From: Bacteroidota bacterium
Lineage (GTDB): Bacteria; Bacteroidota; Bacteroidia; B-17B0; Aurantibacillaceae
Length of the DNA: 55,745 nt
Direction of reading: 5' to 3'
Assembly: GCA_018267655.1 (NCBI GenBank)
Contig: JAFDYB010000053.1
Span: forward strand, 1 to 55,745
Under the pieces are notes generated by a model. That model had not been told where the DNA came from. It did not search any database and saw only the letters and a list, made by a program, of their open reading frames with translations. Position 1 is the first letter of the stretch. Each line of letters begins with the position of its first letter. Shown piece after piece: positions 1 to 7,076 of this stretch. The position numbers and the translations under genes are program-made.

Positions 1-180
1 AGTCAAGACTTCATAACCTTTCACTAAAAATCATCGTTCATAAAGCCCGACGATTTGGAACTCGCTCTCCACCCACAAGCTTGCGCCGAGCTTCAAACAA
101 CAAATCGTCTTTTCACAGCCCTGCGCTTTTTATGAACTCGATTTTTTACGTGAAATTTTATGAGGTCTGGATTTTTTGGT

Positions 181-261
181 GTCATGCTGAACTAGTTTCA
201 GAGTCTATAGTTCAGATTCCGAAACAGGTTCGGAATGACCTAAATTTGGTGGTGTACAAAA
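181..261. repeat. Dispersed imperfect inverted repeat, copy 1
   Basis: The left arm begins gtcatgctgaac and contains gtttcag. The right arm ends gaaacaggttcggaatgac at 239 and is its imperfect reverse complement. The element continues with ctaaatttggtggtgtacaaa to about 261. A second copy, including this tail, lies at 5216-5290. The two arms could form a long hairpin in DNA or RNA. Known Bacteroidota genomes carry many short repeats of this look; that it is a REP/MITE-type element is inference. Confidence 0.7.
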
Positions 262-356
262 AACTGCGCATTTCGACAAGCTCAATGTTCAGTTTTTTGA
301 TGCTGTATAAAAAAGCATAAGCCAAAGGCGTTTCGCTGAGGGTGGGTAGGAGTGAA

Positions 357-468
357 TTAATTTTTTACAGTAAATTCATCAAGGGCGCTTGCGTTTTTTT
401 AATGCGCTTTACTTATTGAACCTTGGCGCATTAAAAATTACCTTGATTGAATTTGCGTAAAAAATTAA
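357..468. repeat. Nested inverted repeat (112 bp), MITE-like
   Basis: The outer arms ttaattttttac (357-368) and gtaaaaaattaa (457-468) are perfect reverse complements, and the similarity continues imperfectly inward (aaattcatcaagg against ccttgattgaattt). The inner arms tttttaatgcgc (396-407) and gcgcattaaaaa (426-437) are also perfect reverse complements. The whole could fold into one long cruciform. No coding capacity is evident. A non-autonomous mobile element or a strong bidirectional terminator are both possible. Confidence 0.65.
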
Positions 469-505
469 GAGTGCAGGGAAAGACCGAAACGCCGATTTCT
501 TTTGT

Positions 506-531
506 TTACTTTTCTTTTAAAAGAAAAGTAA
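506..531. repeat. 26-bp perfect palindrome
   Basis: The sequence ttacttttctttt at 506-518 is followed directly by its exact reverse complement aaaagaaaagtaa at 519-531, with no loop. It sits in non-coding DNA about 90 bp upstream of a promoter-like element. It could be a protein-binding site or part of a dispersed repeat. Confidence 0.7.
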
Positions 532-621
532 TGAAGAAAAAGGAATAAATTTTTTAAAACCTTGTTTGCTTTCTCCTTTCTTTTGACTTAACCTAAGAGA
601 AATAAAAAACCTTCACAAAAA

Positions 622-653
622 TTTGCTTTTACATTTTTTTTGTTGTAAATTTG
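622..653 (+). promoter_or_regulatory. Candidate sigma-A (Bacteroidota-type) promoter for the 721-5202 genes
   Basis: TTTG at 622-625 and TAAATTTG at 646-653 are separated by 20 nt, matching the Bacteroidota housekeeping promoter consensus (TTTG, 19-21 nt, TAnnTTTG). Transcription would start near 658 and leave a leader of roughly 60-100 nt before the first surface-protein gene. Confidence 0.6.
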
Positions 654-720
654 GTATAATCAAAAATAAATTCCTTATAAAAAACACCAACAAATCACTC
701 GTAACGCAGGCAGGGCGGCT

Positions 721-1986
721 TTGGGCTTTACCCCCCCCCATTTAATTAAATCTTTGCTAATGGCATGTATTGGGCTTATAAGCGGGTATTTAAAAGGGCA
801 AGTTAGCACCTTTTCTGCAAGCGTTTTAAAAGCCGATACCGTTTTCAGTTCTCAAAAAATTAGTACAGGTGTACTCGTTACCAACGACACTTTGGTAGCA
901 CACGATAAAGTAATTGCAAAAAAAAGCGTTCATGTTAAAGGCAATTTATTTTTAAAATCTGCCTTAGATTTTGGACATAATATTACCATGCGCTCTTATC
1001 CCGCATCGGGTGCTAATCCTCCTTTTTTATTTTTTGGAACTAACGTTTTAAATTCAAGTGCATCAAAAGTTTTTCCAGGGGGTAGTTCATGGGCCACTTC
1101 ATGTTTTAGCCCAATGCTTGGTGCAAATTACGCTACTTTTTTTGGCGGTAGCGTAGGTGCTACAGCTTTTGTAGCGAGCGATTATAATAATTTTGCTACA
1201 GGCTCAGCGGTGTTTGGTTACGATGGCACCAATGGGGTTATTGATGTGCAAGGAACTTCAACATTAGGCATACCGGGTAGTTTATTTGTTAATTACTATT
1301 GCCACCGCAATGTGGCTATTTGTACCGGCTCAAGCAGTAATCCTACAGAAAATCAAGTATTTATTGGTCGTTTTTTAAGTTGCCAAAAGCATGTTGAAAT
1401 TGGCGATACTACTTATGGCACCGGCTCCGACCTCTCAAACGCAGCCTTAATGATTACCGCTAACGCAGGTAAAGGTCTTCTTTTTAAAACGTGGAATAGT
1501 GGTTTGCCTGTTATAAGCATTCGATACGGCGGTGGCATACCGGCGCCTACAACTTCACCGTTTACGGTGCTTGGAGACGGCAGAACAAGAATAGGTACTC
1601 TTAACCAATCCACTTCGCCCAATCATTACAATGCCATGCTAAGTGTTTACGGAAAAATGGTTGCTACTTCTTGTTATGTTACACAGCAAAATTGGGCAGA
1701 CGATGTATTTAATGCCGACTATAAAATACCTACTCCTTACGAAATTGAAAAATTTTATAAAGAGAATCACCATTTATCTGAAATACCTACCGAAAAAGAA
1801 GTAATAGAAAACGGGATTGATGTTGGAGAAATGAACCGACTTTTATTAAAAAAGGTGGAAGAATTAACCATTTTAATGGTAAAGCAACAAAAAGAAATTG
1901 ATGAATTGAAAAAACACATTAAAAATGCAAAAACTTTTTGCTATATTATTCATCTTTACATCTGTAAACTCAAACGCCCAATTTGA
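721..1986 (+). CDS. Tail-fibre-like cell-surface protein with conserved Bacteroidota C-terminus
   Basis: This is a probable exported surface protein of about 408-421 residues. The first in-frame ATG is at 760. The TTG at 721 gives a better signal peptide: a basic stretch, a hydrophobic core, and an end at 'KGQ'. The body is Gly/Ser/Thr-rich and low in complexity, like phage-tail-fibre-type proteins. The last ~90 residues carry a motif often seen at the end of such Bacteroidota proteins (NWADDVF, then HLSEIP, then GEMN, then a short coiled coil from 'LLLKKVEELT'). No S74 chaperone catalytic pair was identified. A run of nine C at 731-739 lies inside the TTG-started frame, just before the ATG. 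The 3' end overlaps the next gene by 62 bp, so the last ~20 residues may not be native. Function is inferred only as adhesion or structure. Confidence 0.7.
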   Translation: MGFTPPHLIKSLLMACIGLISGYLKGQVSTFSASVLKADTVFSSQKISTGVLVTNDTLVAHDKVIAKKSVHVKGNLFLKSALDFGHNITMRSYPASGANPPFLFFGTNVLNSSASKVFPGGSSWATSCFSPMLGANYATFFGGSVGATAFVASDYNNFATGSAVFGYDGTNGVIDVQGTSTLGIPGSLFVNYYCHRNVAICTGSSSNPTENQVFIGRFLSCQKHVEIGDTTYGTGSDLSNAALMITANAGKGLLFKTWNSGLPVISIRYGGGIPAPTTSPFTVLGDGRTRIGTLNQSTSPNHYNAMLSVYGKMVATSCYVTQQNWADDVFNADYKIPTPYEIEKFYKENHHLSEIPTEKEVIENGIDVGEMNRLLLKKVEELTILMVKQQKEIDELKKHIKNAKTFCYIIHLYICKLKRPI

Positions 1987-2506
1987 TATAACTAAAAGTT
2001 ATAGAGGGATCGTTGTTGAGGGGATGTTACCCTTTCAAAGTAAACTAACTGAATACGGGAGTAGCACTAACAACGGGGCACTTTATACTTTAAAAGGTGG
2101 TTATGCTTTTGGCTTTAACTTTATAAAAATGGGTTATGCTGTGTATCTTGAGCAACAAGATGCATTTGGGGCTCCCGATTTAACGCATTTACAAATCGTT
2201 AACTTAATATACCAACGAAAGTTTTATATTAAAAGATGGCTTACCGCATCCGCTTTTGCAGGAGTTGAATATATGAAAGGTTATGTTAAAGGGCAGATTT
2301 TACCTCTATCTTCACAAAGTTTTATTTTAAATTTATACGAACAAAAGCCTTATGAAAATATCAGTTTCCCTTTTGGGGCGGAAGTTGAAACACTATTTAA
2401 ACATAATATAGCGATGTTTATTAATACTCAATACGATGCAAGTATTAAGTACTCTATTTTTTCAGCAAGCCTAGGGATAAGATATCAATTTATTATTAAA
2501 CGTTAA
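1925..2506 (+). CDS. Putative outer-membrane beta-barrel-like protein
   Basis: A 193-residue protein that I do not recognise as a named family. A clear signal peptide (MQKLFAILFIFTSVNSNAQ) ends in the typical 'NAQ' cleavage context. The rest alternates polar and aromatic residues, with several 'GxxF/YxxG' stretches, and ends in an aromatic-rich strand (RYQF) as outer-membrane barrels do. It begins inside the tail of the preceding gene and is 11 bp before the T9SS lipase-like gene, so the three are probably co-transcribed. It could be a small porin-like protein or the anchor of its surface-exposed neighbours. Confidence 0.65.
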   Translation: MQKLFAILFIFTSVNSNAQFDITKSYRGIVVEGMLPFQSKLTEYGSSTNNGALYTLKGGYAFGFNFIKMGYAVYLEQQDAFGAPDLTHLQIVNLIYQRKFYIKRWLTASAFAGVEYMKGYVKGQILPLSSQSFILNLYEQKPYENISFPFGAEVETLFKHNIAMFINTQYDASIKYSIFSASLGIRYQFIIKR

Positions 2507-2517
2507 AAATTAAAATT

Positions 2518-5202
2518 ATGAAAACGAATTTAAACAAAAAATATTTCTTTTTTTTATTATTAACTTTTATAAAAGTAAGTGGGCAAACTATTGCACCGCC
2601 TATTTCGATAAGTGTTATAAAAAGTGATAGTGGTGGCAATTATTTTTCAAATATGGTGACAATTACTAGTTCGTTAAACTTTTCAAGAATTAATACTGGT
2701 ATTTTATACGAACGTTGCTTGCCACTTGCGCCGTTTAATTTTTACAACGGAAGTACTAACGATTCTTTAGCCAACTTTTCTATTCAAAGGCAAATTTATC
2801 GGCAGTTAATTGATGCAAATATTAATTGCTCAAAAATAATTAGCCTCGATTCAATTGATAAAATTTCTGCCTCGAAATTATATGGCGATACTGTACCTTT
2901 TTGGTTTTTAGATATAAAATATAATGAAATAAAAGATTCGGCAGTGTATAATGGCCTATTAGGAGTTACTAATAGCAGTATTTTGATTGATAATAATTAA
3001 AGTACATCGCCCTATTTAACAAAGCAATTATTTTGCGTAAGCCCTATGATTAAAAACATCTATAGCGGAAATGTAATTTTTAATTTCGATAATGCTTTTT
3101 TTATTTCTAACAATACTGATACCATTAATAATATTGAAATTGATTTTGGCGATGGTTCGGGCTACAACTCACTTTCATTAAGCAATGCAAAAGTTATTAG
3201 CCCAAATATTTCTATTTATTATTCTACCATAGGCATAAAAACAATTAGCACTAAAATTAGTTATAACAGTGGAAATATTTTATACTCATCATCGCTTATA
3301 GATGTAAAAAATGCAAGCATTCTTTCTTATGACGAAGTAATTCCTTTAAACGAAGTAAATCCAATAACTGCCCCGCCGTTTCTTATGCCATATCAAGGAA
3401 ATGCGTATGTGATTTTTGGTTGTGGCAATAATAATTATTCAGGGAGCACAAGATTAATAAGAAAGCCAATAATAATTTCGAATGGTTTTGATCCTGACAA
3501 TACAAATGATATATACTCAATTGCAAATCAACAAAATTTAATTTCTCGATTAAATTCTCAAGGATATGATGTTTTTCTTATCCGATATGCTAGTGGGGCT
3601 GGTTATATAGAAAAAAACGCTAGGGTAATGGTTGATTTACTAAATAAAATTTATGCAAATCAACAGCTTTCAGGTACCGGCCCTTACTTTAAACCAGTAA
3701 TTGTGGGTCCAAGCATGGGAGGTATTATAACCCGTAGCGCCTTTGACTATTTACGCAGTATAGGTGTGGATGAAAAATTAACTGGAATGTTTGTTTCTTT
3801 CGATTCGCCACATACAGGCGCAAATATACCATTGGGCGATCAATACTTTTTTGATTTTTTTGCAAATAAAGCTCATAATCAAGGTACTATAGATTCTAGA
3901 ACAAAGTTAACTACTCCCGCAGCTAGAGAAATGCTAATAAATTATTGCTCATTTTTCACGCCTTCTTCTCTTTATGGTTCATTTTATTCTAGCTTAGGGT
4001 TTCCATTAACTACTTCTAGAAAAATTGCTATTTCAAATGGAAATATAAATGGAAACAGTTTATTTAACCCTGCAACTCAAATGATTAACTATAGTTATAA
4101 TTATGGAAATTGGGGAACAGTTGCAATTGCTGATACATGGGCTGTACCAAATGGTTCGTCTAATATTTTCCGCGGAAGATTCTTTGATAAGCTATACATA
4201 AAACCTACTCATATACTCTATGGAGTAGCAACTTATAACGAAACAATTTCGATTTCAAATAATAACACGTATCTTCCTCTTGATGGCGTAGCAGGCGGCA
4301 CTTATTCAATTAACTTAAAAATTGTGCAAAATGGAACTGGCGGATATGGTTTTATGACAACAAGTTGTCCAAACTCGTGTTTTATTCCACTTATCAGTGC
4401 GTTTAAAATACCTACTTCTAATTTGAGTTATAATGTTGCTGCAATACCTAATTATCCTTATCCGCACAATACCGCTATTACGCCATTTGATGCTGTTTAT
4501 GCACAGCCTTCTAACGAGCCACACGTAACCATTTCGGCAAGCACTGCAAATATTTTAATGTCGGAGGTATCTCCCGATGATTTGTATTTACAAAATCAAA
4601 ATATTGTTGCAGATGCTAGTTATCACATGGAAGCAAGAAACACTATTGTGGTTGGTTATAATGTTGACCCTACTCTTAATAGACAGTTGCCGGGTAACTA
4701 TGTAGTAAGTCCAACAGGCTCTGTTACACTAAATGCAGGTACTGAAATTGGAATTGTTCAAGAGGCAGGGTTTTCTCTTGGTTCGGAAGCTCAATTGTAC
4801 ATACAATCATATCCGTGCGCAGAAATATTTAGATTAAAAGAAAATACAACGGCAAGCAATACAACAAAAAGCTATAATAAAGGGGCTTTTAGTCAAAATA
4901 ATTTTATTACTAAAAAACAGATAAGCGCAGATCAAAACCCATACAAAATAGGCATTTACCCAAACCCTACACAGGGCAAGGTAAGTGTAAATATATTTTC
5001 GCCCACACAGCAAAATGCTGTGCAATTAAGCATAGAAGATTTAACCGGTAAAATTGTGTTTATGCAAACCCTTGACCTAAATGCAGGGCTTAGCCACAAC
5101 GAGTTAAATTTATTAGACCTTGTAAATGGCGTATATTTTGTAAAGCTAAACGATAGCCAAGGTAAATTATTAAAAGCAGATAAATTGATGTTGAATAGAT
5201 GA
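2518..5202 (+). pseudogene. T9SS-exported lipase-like alpha/beta hydrolase, split by one in-frame TAA
   Basis: The region reads as one 895-codon frame interrupted by a single TAA at 2998-3000. The 5' part (2518-3000) has a signal peptide ending in 'SGQ' and an unassigned domain. The frame continues without shift (STSPYLTKQLF...) into a second open part with an ATG at 3046. The second part has a PKD-like patch (DFGDGSGYNS), a lipase/esterase core with nucleophile motif G-P-S-M-G (Ser about residue 223 counted from 3046), and a T9SS sorting domain beginning 'IGIYPNPTQGK'. Neither part alone would be both exported and sorted: the signal peptide lies before the stop, and the catalytic and sorting domains after it. 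It is either a recent nonsense mutation, a base-calling error, or a readthrough stop. The split is certain from the sequence; the cause is not. Confidence 0.75.
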
Positions 5203-5215
5203 TGAAAAGCCTACT

Positions 5216-5290
5216 GTCATGCTGAACTCGTTTCAGCGTCTGCTAAGACTCCGAAACATTTTGGAATGACCTAAATTTGGTAGTGTACAA
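5216..5290. repeat. Dispersed imperfect inverted repeat, copy 2
   Basis: This copy matches the element at 181-261: it begins gtcatgctgaactcgtttcag, has a right arm ccgaaacattttggaatgac, and shares the tail ctaaatttggtagtgtacaa. It fills the short gap between the convergent lipase-like gene and mlaF, so it may act as a terminator hairpin for either side. Confidence 0.7.
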
Positions 5291-5298
5291 ATTAAATT

Positions 5299-6051
5299 TC
5301 AATTTCCGTGAATTGCCATTTTCATAAACTCGCTGGCAAAAACAAAATCTTTTAGCTCTTTATTATTTGCTTTTAAAATTTCCTGTTTAGTGCCGCTCCA
5401 ATAGTTTTCGCCTTCATGAATAAACATAATTTTTTCACCTATTTCAATTACACTGTTCATGTCGTGTGTTACTATAACGGTTGTTATATTAAAATCTTCG
5501 GTTATTTCTTTTATTAAGGTATCTATTATAATACTTGTTTTAGGGTCAAGGCCTGAGTTTGGTTCATCGCAAAATAAATACTCGGGTTTGTTTGAAATTG
5601 CTCTTGCCAAGGCAGCACGCTTTTTCATGCCGCCGCTTAACTCAGCCGGAAACAAGTGATTTTTATTTGTTAATTTAACGCGCTCAAGGCAAAAATTAAC
5701 TCTTTCTTTTTTTTCAGCCTCGCTTAAATTTGTAAACATATCTAATGGAAACTGAACATTTTGTTCAACATTAAGCGAATCGAACAAAGCACCTCCTTGA
5801 AATAACATGCCTATCTTTTGCCGAATTTCTTGTTGCTCTAGAGGGGATAATTTTGGAAAATCTTTATTATTAAAAAAAACACTGCCACTATCAATTTGAT
5901 GCAGCCCTACCATTAGTTTTAAAATGGTTGTTTTACCACAACCGCTTTCGCCTATTATTAAATTGGTTTTACCTTGTTCAAATTTAAACGATACGTCTTT
6001 TACAACTTTTCTGCCGTCAAACGTTTTAGTTATGTTTTTGATTTCAATCAA
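5299..6051 (-). CDS. mlaF: MlaF-type ABC transporter ATP-binding protein
   Basis: A 250-residue cytoplasmic ATPase of the Mla/Ttg2A phospholipid-transport family. It drives lipid movement between inner and outer membranes together with an MlaE permease. Visible motifs are Walker A G-E-S-G-C-G-K-T (residues 34-41), a Q-loop with the family hallmark 'FQGGALFDSL', the ABC signature 'LSGGMKKR', Walker B ending 'LFCDEP', and the switch histidine in 'VTHD'. Length is normal for the family. Its start codon overlaps the stop of the upstream permease gene by 4 bp, so translation is coupled. No MCE-domain (MlaD) gene follows; the next gene downstream is the convergent broken lipase. Confidence 0.9.
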   Translation of the reverse strand: MIEIKNITKTFDGRKVVKDVSFKFEQGKTNLIIGESGCGKTTILKLMVGLHQIDSGSVFFNNKDFPKLSPLEQQEIRQKIGMLFQGGALFDSLNVEQNVQFPLDMFTNLSEAEKKERVNFCLERVKLTNKNHLFPAELSGGMKKRAALARAISNKPEYLFCDEPNSGLDPKTSIIIDTLIKEITEDFNITTVIVTHDMNSVIEIGEKIMFIHEGENYWSGTKQEILKANNKELKDFVFASEFMKMAIHGN

Positions 6052-6806
6052 CGGTTTAAAAATAAATTAGTGAGAATTAAACTGAATAATAAAATTAATA
6101 TACTGCTATACACTACTGCCGAAGTGCTGCTTTTTCCTACTTCTAAAGCGCCTCCTTTAGTATGATAGCCAAAATAAGATGAAACAGATGTAATTATAAA
6201 CCCAAATACAAGCACCTTGGTAAAGGAATAGTACAACTTCCACGGTTCAAAATAAGTTTGAATCCCAAATATATATTGATATGGTGTGCAAGCTTCAGCG
6301 GTTACACCCATTACATATCCTCCTAAAATACCTAAAAACATGCTTATCGCAATTAAAAAAGGAAAAATAAAAATTGCTGCTAATATTTTAGGTAAAATTA
6401 AATAACTGGCAGAATTTATGCCCATAATTTCTAAAGCATCTATCTGTTCCGAAATTCTCATTGCACCAATTTCAGAAGCTATGTTAGACCCAACTTTTCC
6501 GGCTAATATTAAACAAACTATTGTTGGACTAAACTCAAGTATAATTGATTCGCGTGTTGTAAATCCTATGGCATATAATGGAACAAAAGGGCTTGTAAAA
6601 CCATACGCAGCTTGTATAGTAATAATGCCGCCCATAAATACCGAAATTATGGCAATAATTGGTAGCGAAGAAATACCTATACTGTTAATTTCAAAAATTA
6701 ATTGCCGCTTATAAACACTCCATTTTTCAGGCTTACTAAAAACCCTTTTCATAAGTAAAAAGTAAGCTCCAATATGCGAAAAAGGTTTCATTATCATAAT
6801 TAGCAA
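6048..6806 (-). CDS. mlaE: MlaE-type ABC transporter permease
   Basis: A 252-residue integral membrane permease of the MlaE/Ttg2B family, the partner of the downstream ATPase in retrograde or anterograde phospholipid transport. It shows about five to six hydrophobic segments, a conserved stretch 'GSNIASEIGAMRISEQIDAL' typical of the cytoplasmic coupling region, and 'MGGIITIQ' near the N-terminus. The start at 6806 (MLIMIMKPF) is a choice among three close methionines; the third (6791) would also work. It overlaps mlaF by 4 bp. The promoter is not clear: only a weak TTACTTTG lies upstream on this strand (6819-6826). Confidence 0.9.
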   Translation of the reverse strand: MLIMIMKPFSHIGAYFLLMKRVFSKPEKWSVYKRQLIFEINSIGISSLPIIAIISVFMGGIITIQAAYGFTSPFVPLYAIGFTTRESIILEFSPTIVCLILAGKVGSNIASEIGAMRISEQIDALEIMGINSASYLILPKILAAIFIFPFLIAISMFLGILGGYVMGVTAEACTPYQYIFGIQTYFEPWKLYYSFTKVLVFGFIITSVSSYFGYHTKGGALEVGKSSTSAVVYSSILILLFSLILTNLFLNR

Positions 6807-6850
6807 TTAAATCACTTTCAAAGTAAAGAAATTAATTTATTAAATATAAA

Positions 6851-6858
6851 TATATTTG
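6851..6858 (+). promoter_or_regulatory. TATATTTG (-7 element) for the small lipoprotein gene
   Basis: A perfect match to the Bacteroidota -7 consensus TAnnTTTG lies only 9 nt before the ATG at 6868. No clear TTTG is seen 20 nt upstream. Transcription would start within a few bases of the start codon. Confidence 0.4.
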
Positions 6859-6867
6859 CTGTTATCT

Positions 6868-7023
6868 ATGAAGAAGCGATTTGTCAATTATTTAATCTTA
6901 TTTTTTATTATCCCACTTTTTTTACAGGCTTGTTTTATTTTCAAGCCTAAAAATCGCTGCGACACTTGCCCTTCGTTTTTAAAACACAAAAAAGTAAAAG
7001 GGCATAATAAAGGCAGTATATAA
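6868..7023 (+). CDS. Small lipoprotein (51 residues)
   Basis: A short gene: ATG at 6868, TAA at 7021-7023. It begins MKKRFVNYLILFF, has a hydrophobic core, and then a lipobox 'LFLQAC' with the lipidated Cys at residue 22. The mature part is only about 30 residues, highly basic, with a C-D-T-C-P motif (Cys 31 and 34). It resembles the tiny Cys-containing lipoproteins seen in many Bacteroidota, whose role is unknown. It has its own -7 element just upstream and ends against a bidirectional-looking hairpin. The lipobox and Cys pair make it more convincing than an average short ORF. Confidence 0.65.
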   Translation: MKKRFVNYLILFFIIPLFLQACFIFKPKNRCDTCPSFLKHKKVKGHNKGSI

Positions 7024-7026
7024 AAA

Positions 7027-7055
7027 AACCCCGAAAGGCTTTATCTTCCGGGGTT
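7027..7055 (-). terminator. Intrinsic terminator of the leftward T9SS operon
   Basis: The arms aaccccgaaag (7027-7037) and cttccggggtt (7045-7055) pair with one mismatch around a 7-nt loop. On the minus strand the hairpin is followed by a run of T (complement of 7021-7028). It sits 22 bp after the stop of the large Omp28-like gene and may also limit the facing small lipoprotein transcript. Confidence 0.8.
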
Positions 7056-7076
7056 ATAATAAGCTTTAATTAATTG

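Larger units (their letters stand above)
1..720. other. Gene-free, repeat-rich intergenic stretch
   Basis: I see no convincing gene here. An open frame at 81-320 is mostly a translation of dispersed repeat DNA. The stretch contains an imperfect inverted repeat (181-239), a second repeat-like fragment resembling the 'gagcttgtcgaaa' type (271-291, read on the minus strand), a long nested inverted repeat (357-468), a 26-bp perfect palindrome (506-531) and a promoter-like pair (622-653) for the rightward surface-protein genes. It looks like a landing site for short non-coding repeats rather than a decayed gene. Confidence 0.6.

Noticed and set aside
81..320. 79-codon open frame
   Set aside because: Its middle translates the dispersed inverted repeat and a second repeat-like fragment, it has no signal, domain or promoter, and the same repeat is non-coding at 5216-5290.
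1413..1622. 69-codon leftward frame inside the tail-fibre-like gene
   Set aside because: It is antisense to a longer, better supported coding frame and lacks any signal or motif.
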